DNA of 63,218 nucleotides from BS750m-G69 sp964441235 (GTDB taxonomy: Bacteria; Fidelibacterota; UBA2242), in contig CAYTUQ010000017.1 of NCBI GenBank assembly GCA_964441235.1, positions 1-63,218 of the forward strand. Direction: 5' to 3'. Positions 1 to 7,716 of this stretch are shown here, in pieces; the first letter of the stretch is position 1, and each line of letters opens with the position of its first letter. The notes beneath the pieces were generated by a model. It was not told where the DNA came from. It did not search any database and saw only the letters and a program-made list of their open reading frames with translations. The translations under genes were made by a program, and so were the position numbers.

Positions 1-33
1 AATATAGCAAAAAATATTATTAATGTAAAGATT

Positions 34-348
34 TTATTGAAACTCTATACTAGTTTTACAATCAGAGCAAATAGTTTCCACATTTGTCAGCTGGTTTTTT
101 AAAGCGATATTCTTAACCATTTGGACTGCAAGCGGATGGATGTCCAGTGCATAAACTTTTCCTGATTCGCCGACTAATTTTGCAATAGCGGTTGTATAAC
201 CACCAGGTCCACAACCATAATCGAGTACATGAGACCCCGGTTTTATTCCCACATCTTTTAAGATATTCAAGCGTGGATTAATTAAGTCTCGAAATTTGTA
301 GAAGAAAGACATGAGTTTAAAATCAAGGTTGGATTTTGTTTTATCCAT
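34..348 (-). pseudogene. Truncated class I SAM-dependent methyltransferase
   Basis: The 104-residue product has a clear SAM-binding motif I (VLDYGCGPGGYT, residues 41-52) and the following acidic strand (YALDIHP, 66-72), so it is the N-terminal half of a class I (Rossmann) methyltransferase of the small methyltransferase-domain type. Family members are normally about 180-200 residues. Here the frame ends at the residues CKTSIEFQ, where homologs continue through motifs II to IV. The reading frame therefore looks cut off at its 3' end, and the remaining bases to the window edge are AT-rich without an obvious continuation. Substrate is unknown. A frameshift near position 35 or a real truncation would look the same here. 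Confidence 0.6.
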
Positions 349-428
349 TATAGTTTCCTTCTAATTTTTATAAAAGATTTTGCGTATCAGGTTCTGTTTT
401 ACGAAGCAATAAAGGCGGTGATGAAATT

Positions 429-614
429 TTATTTTCTCTGACGATCAGCAATCAACTGTCCATTAACTCCGACATTCTCAGGAGCATTTTCATGTATAAG
501 TACGATTATATGCTCAATACCATATACTTCAGAAGTAGTATCGGTGAACCTTTTTACCAATTCTCTCTTCTTTTCTGTTTTTATCGGTGGACCTTCTACT
601 ATAATTGTTGGCAT
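429..614 (-). CDS. 4-oxalocrotonate tautomerase family protein
   Basis: A 61-residue protein starting Met-Pro-Thr-Ile-Ile-Val-Glu-Gly. Removal of Met exposes the N-terminal proline that is the catalytic base of the tautomerase superfamily. Size, the early beta strand and the later IHE and VNGQL segments fit small hexameric tautomerases. An in-frame ATG six bases upstream (position 620) would add Met-Asn and bury the proline. The Shine-Dalgarno GGAGG lies only 3 bases from that ATG but 9 bases from the chosen one, so position 614 is the better start. The substrate cannot be told from sequence. It stands alone between the methyltransferase fragment and tRNA-Leu. Confidence 0.85.
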   Translation of the reverse strand: MPTIIVEGPPIKTEKKRELVKRFTDTTSEVYGIEHIIVLIHENAPENVGVNGQLIADRQRK

Positions 615-744
615 GTTCATTCACCTCCTTTCAATTTTATAAGTAATTCATCAAATAGCATTAATCAATAAGATATGTTATTAAAATATCGTTTAGGTTT
701 ATAGGAGGATTTGCATTATTTTTAATAGGATTTATCATTTGTTA

Positions 745-794
745 GTGCCCGGGACTGGACTTCCTCGAAGAGGTCCAGACGGGAGAACCAGCAC
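745..794. repeat. Structured intergenic repeat (imperfect hairpin)
   Basis: GTGC (745-748) and GCAC (791-794) enclose CTGGAC (755-760) pairing with GTCCAG (773-778), around a CCTCGAAGAGG core. The CTCGAAGAGG word recurs in other intergenic regions of the window (near 19897 and 20079). It is directly downstream of tRNA-Leu, so it may also act as that gene's terminator, although there is no T-run. Confidence 0.5.
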
Positions 795-805
795 TTCACC
801 ATTTG

Positions 806-890
806 TGCCCGAGGCGAGATTTGAACTCGCACCCCGGAAATCGGGACTAGGTCCTGAACCTAGCGTGTCTACCAATTCCACCACCCGGGC
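806..890 (-). tRNA. tRNA-Leu (anticodon CAG)
   Basis: Read on the minus strand, the 85-base sequence folds as a class II tRNA. The 7-bp acceptor stem is GCCCGGG with CTCGGGC (one G-U pair). The D-arm contains TGGTAGACA. The anticodon stem is CTAGG/CCTAG around TTCAGGA, giving anticodon CAG. There is a variable arm, and the T-arm is GCGAG-TTCAAAT-CTCGC. The discriminator base is A, and the following bases are CAA, so the CCA tail is not encoded. The long variable region and the anticodon identify leucine (codon CUG). Confidence 0.95.
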
Positions 891-979
891 TTCAATTAAC
901 AATTAAATTTAAATACCACTTTTGTCTTCTCCAAGTTTTACTATTGCAAATTCTTTATAGTTGGCTTAATTTTTTCGTC

Positions 980-1444
980 GTGAAAAAGAATGAAGAACGA
1001 AATATTACAACCAACCGTAAAGCTTTTCATGACTACACGATACTTGAGAGGGTAGAAGCTGGTATTGAGCTTAGAGGAACCGAAGTAAAATCGCTTAGAG
1101 CCGGGCATGGAAGTTTAAAGGAAAGCTATGCTAAAATTGTAAATAGTGAAATTATTTTAATCAAAAGTCATATATCTAAATATAAATATGGTGGATTTGA
1201 TAATCATGAACCTGAGCGAGATAGGAAACTTTTGCTTCATAAATCAGAAATTCGCAGATTAAAGCGTAATGTTAATATTAAAGGAGCAACTCTTATTCCG
1301 CTGAGAATGTATTTTAATAACAAAGGAAAAGTTAAAGTTGAACTTGGATTAGCAAAAGGTAAGCGTCAATATGATAAACGTGCCGCTCTTGCTGCCAAAG
1401 ACGCTAAAAGAGAAATTGATAGATTAAGAAAGGGTAGATATTGA
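980..1444 (+). CDS. smpB: SsrA-binding protein SmpB
   Basis: SmpB binds tmRNA and delivers it to stalled ribosomes for trans-translation. The diagnostic segments are present: NRKAFHDY near the N-terminus, GIELRGTEVKSLR, the SHIxxY-like strand, and the basic C-terminal tail with KGKRQYDKR. I place the start at GTG 980, giving VKKNEERNITTNRKAF and about 154 residues, the family's usual size. A TTG at 944 is also in frame but would add an atypical hydrophobic extension and also lacks a Shine-Dalgarno site. tyrS starts one base after the stop, so the two genes are probably co-transcribed. No tmRNA gene is visible in this window. Confidence 0.93.
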   Translation: MKKNEERNITTNRKAFHDYTILERVEAGIELRGTEVKSLRAGHGSLKESYAKIVNSEIILIKSHISKYKYGGFDNHEPERDRKLLLHKSEIRRLKRNVNIKGATLIPLRMYFNNKGKVKVELGLAKGKRQYDKRAALAAKDAKREIDRLRKGRY

Positions 1445-1445
1445 T

Positions 1446-2663
1446 ATGTTTCCTCCAATTAATGAACAGTTAGAAGTCATCAAAAGAGGTATCGAAGAGC
1501 TCATTTCTGAAGATGAATTAGTGAAGAAACTTAAGAGATCAGAAAAAACCGGCAAACCGCTTCGAGTAAAACAGGGATTTGATCCAACAGCACCGGATAT
1601 TCATCTCGGACATACTGTTGGAATCAGAAAATTGCGACAATTCCAGGAACTTGGTCATAAAATTGTATTGATCATTGGAGACTATACCGGTATGGTAGGA
1701 GACCCAAGCGAGAAAAATGAAACTCGCCCCCGTCTTTCACATGAGAAAATAATGGAAAATGCCAGAACTTATGAGAATCAGTTTTTCAAAATTCTGGATA
1801 GAAATCTTACTGAAGTACGCTATAATGGCGAATGGTTTTCAAAGATGAAATTTGATGAGATTATGAACCTTGCCTCAAAATTTACAATTGCCAGAATTCT
1901 GGAAAGGGATGATTTTTCCAAACGCTATAAAGAAGAAAAACCGATAAGCTTGCATGAATTCTTTTATCCATTAATGCAGGGTTTTGATTCTGTTGCAATA
2001 GAAGCTGATGTTGAAATTGGGGCTACGGAACAGAAATTCAATCTATTAACTGCACGTCAAGTTCAGAAAGAGTATGGGATTGAACAACAGGTCATATTGA
2101 CTCTTCCTGTGTTGGAAGGTTTGGATGGAAAGCAGAGAATGGCAAAAAGTCTCGGTAATTATGTTGGGATTGATGATCATCCTGATGAAATGTATGGTAA
2201 AATAATGTCAATTCCGGATAACCTGATTTTGAAATATTTTACACTAATTACCGATTATTCCCTTCAGCAGTTAAAAGATGTAGAAAAGCGATTGAGTGAT
2301 CCTGATGTTAATCCGATGAACATAAAGAAGGAGTTAGCACGAACAGTAGTTGCAATGTATCATTCTCAAGGGGATGCATACTCTTCGGGAGAAACTTTTA
2401 CACATGTTTTCAGCAAGAAAGAACTCCCTGAAGATATTAATGAGATTCATGTGGATAAGGGCGTAGAATCTCTTCTTTTGGTTAAACTTTTAGCTGATAA
2501 TGGTATTGTTATATCAAATGGTGAAGGTCGCAGGTTAATCAAGCAGGGAGCTGTAAAAGTTGACGATGAAAAAATTTCGGATATAAATTATCAATTGAAA
2601 CCTTCAAACAAATATATTGTGAAAGTGGGAAAGAGAAGATTCGTAAAATTTGTTACAAATTAA
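1446..2663 (+). CDS. tyrS: Tyrosyl-tRNA synthetase
   Basis: Class I aminoacyl-tRNA synthetase that charges tRNA-Tyr. The HIGH motif is HLGH (residues 53-56), and the KMSKS loop is the variant RMAKS (231-235). A C-terminal S4-like RNA-binding domain (about 340-405, ending KYIVKVGKRRFVKF) completes the usual 405-residue length. The RMAKS-type loop resembles the TyrZ-type bacterial subgroup. The start is one base after the smpB stop. The stop codon TAA (2661-2663) lies inside the left end of an inverted-repeat element that begins at 2660, so the insertion must have set or preserved the end of this gene. Confidence 0.95.
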   Translation: MFPPINEQLEVIKRGIEELISEDELVKKLKRSEKTGKPLRVKQGFDPTAPDIHLGHTVGIRKLRQFQELGHKIVLIIGDYTGMVGDPSEKNETRPRLSHEKIMENARTYENQFFKILDRNLTEVRYNGEWFSKMKFDEIMNLASKFTIARILERDDFSKRYKEEKPISLHEFFYPLMQGFDSVAIEADVEIGATEQKFNLLTARQVQKEYGIEQQVILTLPVLEGLDGKQRMAKSLGNYVGIDDHPDEMYGKIMSIPDNLILKYFTLITDYSLQQLKDVEKRLSDPDVNPMNIKKELARTVVAMYHSQGDAYSSGETFTHVFSKKELPEDINEIHVDKGVESLLLVKLLADNGIVISNGEGRRLIKQGAVKVDDEKISDINYQLKPSNKYIVKVGKRRFVKFVTN

Positions 2664-2768
2664 CCCTACAACGTAACTAGTAAAATATAGCACTATATGT
2701 TAGGTTAACATTAACATACACAAACAACATATTGTATACAAAAGTACTAAATGACGTAGTAGGGTTAA
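2660..2768. repeat. TTAA-bounded inverted-repeat (MITE-like) element, copy 1
   Basis: The left end reads TTAACCCTACAACGTAACT (2660-2678). The right end is its near-perfect inverted partner (AAATGACGTAGTAGGGTTAA, 2749-2768). The 109-bp element carries no credible gene. Two further copies with the same termini occur at 51466-51667 and 61436-61535. The first bases overlap the tyrS stop codon. Confidence 0.85.
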
Positions 2769-2882
2769 CATTGATATTTTTCGCAGTCTTACTTTTATTG
2801 ATCTTTTTATAAAAGTCCAAACTAAATATAAATTTAGTGAACTGATAGAATAGCTACTAAATACTAATGGAGTACGAAGCTG

Positions 2883-3782
2883 ATGCTTATTCTTCAAAAT
2901 GTTACAAAAAATTTTAACAGGACAACAGCTGTTGATGATTTAAGTTTCGATGTACAAGGAGGTTCGATTTTTGGTCTTCTTGGGCCAAACGGTGCCGGGA
3001 AAACAACTACAATCCGCATGATTATGAATATTTTAAAACCTGATTCCGGTATAATTTCATTTAAAGGTGAACCGTTTAAGAGAGGTGATTATCATAAAAT
3101 TGGATATTTACCTGAAGAACGAGGTTTATATCAAAAAATGAGACTCAAGGAGACTATAATATATCTGGGAAGATTAAAAGGCCTATCCGGAACTAATGCT
3201 GCCCAAAAAACTGATGAATTCCTGGAACGGTTTGAACTTACAGGCTATGCAAATAGAAAAATAGAGGAATTGTCGAAGGGTAACCAGCAGAAAGTTCAAT
3301 TTATCGTTTCAATAATTCATGATCCTATTCTGCTTATACTGGATGAACCTTTTGCAGGTTTGGATCCGGTAAATCAATTGTTACTTAAGGAGATTATTGG
3401 GGAATTACAGGATAGAGGGGCAACGATCATATTTTCGACACATCAGATGGAGCAAGTAGAAAAACTTTGCAATGAAATTTGCCTGATTAGTAATGGTAAA
3501 AAAATCTTATATGGTAATTTAAGAGAGATTAAAAAAGAATATGGCACTCAGGTCGTTACTATTAAATTTGAAGGAGAGAAAGAAACATTAGAGGATTTAA
3601 AGTCTCTTAGAAATTTATGTTTAGAGGATAAAAGCCTTACGGGTGAAATACCTGAAGGGATGCTCTTGAATGATGTCCTTCTTGAAGTAATGAATCGTGT
3701 TTCCGTTACACATTTTCAGCTATTAGAACCTTCTCTTGAGCAAATCTTCATTGACCAGGTAAAGGGAGGAGATAGAGCATGA
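2883..3782 (+). CDS. ABC transporter ATP-binding protein, NatA-like
   Basis: Nucleotide-binding subunit of an ABC-2-type exporter. All ABC motifs are present: Walker A GPNGAGKTT (34-42), signature SKGNQQ (131-136, a variant of LSGGQ common in NatA-like proteins), Walker B LLILDEP (150-156) and the H-loop STHQ with His187. The 299-residue length with a roughly 80-residue C-terminal extension is typical of NatA/CcmA-like proteins. The stop overlaps the start of the permease gene by 4 bases (ATGA), so the two form a transporter. The substrate is unknown. Sodium extrusion is known for B. subtilis NatAB, but that cannot be assumed here. Confidence 0.92.
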   Translation: MLILQNVTKNFNRTTAVDDLSFDVQGGSIFGLLGPNGAGKTTTIRMIMNILKPDSGIISFKGEPFKRGDYHKIGYLPEERGLYQKMRLKETIIYLGRLKGLSGTNAAQKTDEFLERFELTGYANRKIEELSKGNQQKVQFIVSIIHDPILLILDEPFAGLDPVNQLLLKEIIGELQDRGATIIFSTHQMEQVEKLCNEICLISNGKKILYGNLREIKKEYGTQVVTIKFEGEKETLEDLKSLRNLCLEDKSLTGEIPEGMLLNDVLLEVMNRVSVTHFQLLEPSLEQIFIDQVKGGDRA

Positions 3783-5017
3783 AGAATATTTTAACAGTTA
3801 TGAGATGGGAATATTTGACTCGTATCCGGTCGAAGTGGTTTGTTATCTCTACGGTCATTATACCATTAATTATTATTGCCTCTATGTTTATACCTACGCT
3901 TATTATGACAGGTCCTGATACTGAGGCAAAAGTGATTGCTGTTGTTGATGGGACTTCGGATTTGGGCAATATTTTAGAAAGAGCACTGATAGAGAGATAT
4001 AAACTGAAAGACGGTAGTCCCAAATATCAAGTTGTACTTTTACAAGGTGGTAATTTTAATTCCTTAAAAGAACAGGCTTCTGAGCTTCTTGATTCAGATG
4101 TTATTTTTTCTTATCTGGTAATTCCAGGGAATGTAATGGATTCCAATGAAGTCAGGTATTATGCCAGAAATCTGGGGAATTTTAAAGATCAGGAGCAAAT
4201 TAATAGAGCGGTAAATAGAGTAATATCGAGACAACGAATGATTGCGGCTAATTTTGATCCAAAAGTCATCAACTTCTTGAGTCGTGAAGTAGATTTAAAA
4301 ATGCTTGAAACTGGTAAGGGAGGTGAGGAAAAGGAGGGAAGTGAAATAATTTCTTACTTAACCCCCATTATTTTTGTATTGATGCTTTTTTTCGCAATTT
4401 TCATGTCGTCTCAAATTTTACTTAGAAGCGTTATCGAAGAGCGAACAAATAGATTATTAGAAATCCTTCTTTCTTCAATCACTCCAGGAGAACTTATGTC
4501 CGGTAAAATTATTGGCCTGGGATTACTTGGATTAACGCAGCTTGCTTTATATTTAATTGTTGGATATTTTGCATCTTCTTATAAAGGTATTCAAATTGTA
4601 ACATCGTTAAATGTGATACTCTTTTTAATATATTTTGTTTTAGGATACTTATTATATGCCAGTATTTTTGCCTCGATAGGGACTATATTTAATTCTGAAC
4701 ATGAAGCTCAGCAGTTGTCTTCTTTTCTATCAATTATTTGTGTTATACCAATAATGTTATCTTCCTATGTTATTGCCAATCCACAATCAACTACTACAAC
4801 TATATTGTCTTTTATACCAATTGTTACACCATTTTTTATGATTCTAAGGATAGGGATAGAAATGCCACCATTATGGGAATTATTTGGCACGATTGGTGTA
4901 CTAATTCTATTTGTCTGGCTGACAATGTTAGCAGCAGGCAAAATTTTTAGAGTTGCTGTTTTAATTTATGGTAAACGTCCTACGCTTCCTGAAATTTGGC
5001 AGTGGGTTAAAGAATAG
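3779..5017 (+). CDS. ABC-2 type permease, NatB-like
   Basis: The 412-residue membrane subunit pairs with the upstream ATPase. It has an N-terminal transmembrane segment (about residues 22-44), a large extracytoplasmic domain (about 45-190) and a C-terminal block of about five transmembrane helices. The conserved EERTNRLLEILLSS segment before the helices is the hallmark coupling region of the ABC-2/NatB family. Translationally coupled to the ATPase by an ATGA overlap. The following 165 bases before the thioredoxin gene hold nothing I recognise. Confidence 0.9.
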   Translation: MKNILTVMRWEYLTRIRSKWFVISTVIIPLIIIASMFIPTLIMTGPDTEAKVIAVVDGTSDLGNILERALIERYKLKDGSPKYQVVLLQGGNFNSLKEQASELLDSDVIFSYLVIPGNVMDSNEVRYYARNLGNFKDQEQINRAVNRVISRQRMIAANFDPKVINFLSREVDLKMLETGKGGEEKEGSEIISYLTPIIFVLMLFFAIFMSSQILLRSVIEERTNRLLEILLSSITPGELMSGKIIGLGLLGLTQLALYLIVGYFASSYKGIQIVTSLNVILFLIYFVLGYLLYASIFASIGTIFNSEHEAQQLSSFLSIICVIPIMLSSYVIANPQSTTTTILSFIPIVTPFFMILRIGIEMPPLWELFGTIGVLILFVWLTMLAAGKIFRVAVLIYGKRPTLPEIWQWVKE

Positions 5018-5182
5018 CAGTTTGTAATTAGTAATTTAAAAATATATTGTAGTGAAAATTGGATATCATTTTAAATCAAAGATTTGCTTTCGGTATAACT
5101 ATATTTCAATTTGGATGTCTAAATGAATGTTTTATATTTCTGTAGATTGATTTTGAAAATTTCTAATTAGATAGGATCTTAA

Positions 5183-5497
5183 ATGTTAGAACTCAGTGAT
5201 ACTAATTTTGACAATAATGTGATGAAATCAGATATTCCTGTTTTAGTTGATTTTTGGGCGACCTGGTGTATGCCTTGTTTGAAAGTTGCACCCATAGTAG
5301 AAGAACTTGCAAACGAGTACAGCGGAAAAATGAAGTTTGGAAAAATGAATGTTGAAAATCATCAGGCAGTTACACAGAGATTTGGTATTCGCAGTATTCC
5401 GACTCTGTTGATATTTAAAGACGGTAAGGTAGTTTCTCAAATCATCGGCACGCTGCCGAAAAAGAAATTGGAAGATAAAATCTTAGAAGTAATCTAA
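5183..5497 (+). CDS. trxA: Thioredoxin
   Basis: A 104-residue single-domain thioredoxin with the active site WCMPC (Cys29 and Cys32), the buried Asp in VDFWA and the cis-proline in SIPTLLIF. The usual dipeptide between the cysteines is Gly-Pro. Met-Pro here should shift the redox potential slightly and is seen in a minority of thioredoxins. No signal peptide is present, so it is cytoplasmic. It stands alone, followed by an inverted repeat and a convergent gene. Confidence 0.94.
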   Translation: MLELSDTNFDNNVMKSDIPVLVDFWATWCMPCLKVAPIVEELANEYSGKMKFGKMNVENHQAVTQRFGIRSIPTLLIFKDGKVVSQIIGTLPKKKLEDKILEVI

Positions 5498-5539
5498 ACT
5501 TCTTCACATTTTTGGAATAATTTTTAATACAATACGTAA

Positions 5540-5604
5540 CTTGACACAAGTTCTGGAAATATTTTACCGATGGCATTTGATTTGCCTCATGAACTTGTGT
5601 TAAG
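5540..5604. repeat. Inverted repeat between convergent genes
   Basis: CTTGACACAAGTTC (5540-5553) faces GAACTTGTGTTAAG (5591-5604), 13 of 14 bases pairing across a 37-base spacer. It lies between the convergent thioredoxin and glycoside-hydrolase-like genes. It could be a bidirectional terminator or the ends of a tiny mobile element. No T-run follows either arm. Confidence 0.6.
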
Positions 5605-5620
5605 TTCGCTTAGAAGCTTC

Positions 5621-7258
5621 TTATTCTACTTTAACTGCCTGAGCAGGTTCGCTCTCATTTTCGGCATTATCAAGAGCAGTGATGGTATAATACCAATCGT
5701 CATCAATTTCATTTGATTCTTCTGTATATTCGAACTGATCACCAGGGACAATGGCAAATATATTTTTTCCATTGCTTAGATCAATAGGTGATGATTTTGA
5801 CCGATAGATTACAAAATGCTGTATTGTGTCGCTATAATTTTGGAAATTGGAAGGATTCCAGGTAAGTTTGATCCCCGTTTCACTTTTTTCTATAATAAAG
5901 TTTTCAGGTGCTGATGGCTGTATTGAATCCTTCCACGGGAATGCCGGTATAAGGGCAGGGTATTGAAATTTTGTTGATTTTAGTGATAACCATTTTTCAT
6001 CATCGAAAGAACTTGCTGCGAAAAATACACAACCCGGCATTCCAATCATTCTTACATCGTCAATTTCTTCAAGAATTTCTTCCCATGGTAATGTATATAC
6101 TCCTAAACCCGGTAGAACTGGTCTTTCGACACTAAATTTTTCCTTCCATCTTCTGATTGTAACAGGGAATTTATTTATTTCCCCATTTCTGCCGTAGTAA
6201 ATCATAGGTATTATCATATCAATTTTACCAATTTCAGACCAGCGCCTTGCGTCTTGATATACAATATGGTAGCCGTTCCATCTGGAGCTATTATAATTTC
6301 CTATAACTGCTGCTGATACTTTAACCCATGGTTTTATAGAAATAATGCTATCGTATGCTTTTGCAATAAAAGCTGTCACCTGGTCACGTTGCCAGTCTTC
6401 CCAATCAATATTCAAGGGATTGCCTTGCTTAGAATGAAATCTTTTAACACTTATAGAATCGTGAGAGTAGCCAAGTGTTGGTGAGCCTTCCGGGTATCTA
6501 ATATAGTCGAAATGGATACCGTCAATATTGTATTTGGATACTATGTCATCTACAACATTAACGATATAATCATGAACAGCCGGAATTCCGGTAGAAAAGG
6601 AAATGTAATGATTCTCTGCACGGGGCATTGGATTGCCTGTACTATCGCATACAACCCATTCAGGATGTGCAAGAATTGGTTGGAGAGGATTAGTTATGAT
6701 TGGATCTTCCATACCGCGCCAAGCCGGAAAAGTATTAATCCAGGCATGAAGTTCTAATCCAAGTTTATGAGCAGTTTTAATTGCAAATTCAAGCGGGTCC
6801 CAACCAGGGTCTTTACCCAATGTCCCAGTTAGCATATTACTCCACGGTTCATAGTTCGATTTGTAAAATGCATCTCCATTACCTCTTATTTGGAAGAAGA
6901 TTATGTTCAGATTTGCATTTTTGGCTTTGGTAAAGGTATCTGTAATATATTGCTTTAGGGTGTCAGGATCGTAAGTTTTTAAAGTTTGAGTATAATCAAA
7001 TCTACTCATCCAAACACCCCGAACTTCTCGTGCAGGAATGATAGGTAACGTGAGTTTTAGAATTGTCTGAAGGGTATCTTCAATTATAGATTCAGTTGTA
7101 GGTTCTACAGTGGGTTGAATTTCTGGTTTTGTTGATGGTTCTGTTGTTGTTTCAATTATAGGAGTAGTACGAATACAGGAACTAAGTGAATTTAGAAATA
7201 CAATGGAAATAATAGTAACTAAGTAGATTGTTATATATTTAACTTTAATACTTTTCAA
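5621..7258 (-). CDS. GHL10-type glycoside-hydrolase-like lipoprotein (YngK/DUF187 family)
   Basis: 545-residue secreted lipoprotein. A hydrophobic signal ends in a lipobox with Cys28, followed by a Thr/Pro/Glu-rich linker (about 31-60). The catalytic-type domain opens with REVRGVWMSRFDYT (77-90), the signature of the GHL10/DUF187 family of TIM-barrel hydrolase-like proteins. Later segments include GIHFDYIRYP and IDMIIPMIYYG. The C-terminal hundred residues (PSAPENFIIEKSETGIKLTW onward) form a fibronectin type III domain. Family members are linked to cell-wall or extracellular polysaccharide turnover, but the substrate is unknown. Likely outer-membrane or periplasmic. Monocistronic, divergent from glgP. 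Confidence 0.88.
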   Translation of the reverse strand: MKSIKVKYITIYLVTIISIVFLNSLSSCIRTTPIIETTTEPSTKPEIQPTVEPTTESIIEDTLQTILKLTLPIIPAREVRGVWMSRFDYTQTLKTYDPDTLKQYITDTFTKAKNANLNIIFFQIRGNGDAFYKSNYEPWSNMLTGTLGKDPGWDPLEFAIKTAHKLGLELHAWINTFPAWRGMEDPIITNPLQPILAHPEWVVCDSTGNPMPRAENHYISFSTGIPAVHDYIVNVVDDIVSKYNIDGIHFDYIRYPEGSPTLGYSHDSISVKRFHSKQGNPLNIDWEDWQRDQVTAFIAKAYDSIISIKPWVKVSAAVIGNYNSSRWNGYHIVYQDARRWSEIGKIDMIIPMIYYGRNGEINKFPVTIRRWKEKFSVERPVLPGLGVYTLPWEEILEEIDDVRMIGMPGCVFFAASSFDDEKWLSLKSTKFQYPALIPAFPWKDSIQPSAPENFIIEKSETGIKLTWNPSNFQNYSDTIQHFVIYRSKSSPIDLSNGKNIFAIVPGDQFEYTEESNEIDDDWYYTITALDNAENESEPAQAVKVE

Positions 7259-7351
7259 AATATTATCCTCATTTTATTAAGTTTAAGATCATTTCTATAT
7301 GTGGTTTCATTCTAATAAAATTTAATATAAACTTTTAGAAATACCTAACCT

Positions 7352-7424
7352 GGATAAACCCCGTAGAATAACTATCCCAATGATCGTTCAGCAGAATAAA
7401 TAGCAATATTCAACGGGGTAAACC
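7352..7424. repeat. Inverted-repeat element, family 2 (CCCCGT..GAATA), copy A
   Basis: The left arm GGATAAACCCCGTAGAATA (7352-7370) pairs with the right arm TATTCAACGGGGTAAACC (about 7407-7424). A related element at 57914-57987 shares the TACCC(C/T)GT-N-GAAT ends. The 458-base gap between the divergent genes (7259-7716) otherwise holds a short tandem word patch (AATTTCA three times near 7428-7450) and an isolated TCCCTATGGGA near-palindrome (7624-7634). I see no gene in it. Confidence 0.6.
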
Positions 7425-7716
7425 AGAATTTCAAATTTCAAATTTCAAAATGCAAATTCAAGATCGCCTTCTCTAATCTCAGCCTCCGAAAATAATTTGT
7501 GTCACAGATGTCTCTGAAAAAATTTGACATTTAATATTTGCAATTTGATATTTGATATAAAGTTGAAACACGTTTTTAGCGTCGAGAATTCCAAACTTTC
7601 ATTGCATATTTGCTCCGAAGGAATCCCTATGGGACAGGTTAAACTGATTGACTTGCCGAATATTTAATGAATCAGTAAGTTTAAAACTGATTTTTAACTA
7701 ATGAGAGAAAATATTT

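Noticed and set aside
745..794. A second tRNA next to tRNA-Leu
   Set aside because: The GTGCCCGGG start resembles the 3' end of the tRNA on the minus strand, but no D-arm, anticodon arm or T-arm follows. It is a structured repeat.
2700..2897. A 65-codon open frame on the minus strand
   Set aside because: It lies within and next to the TTAA-bounded element and overlaps the start of the NatA-like gene. Its composition is explained by the inverted repeat.
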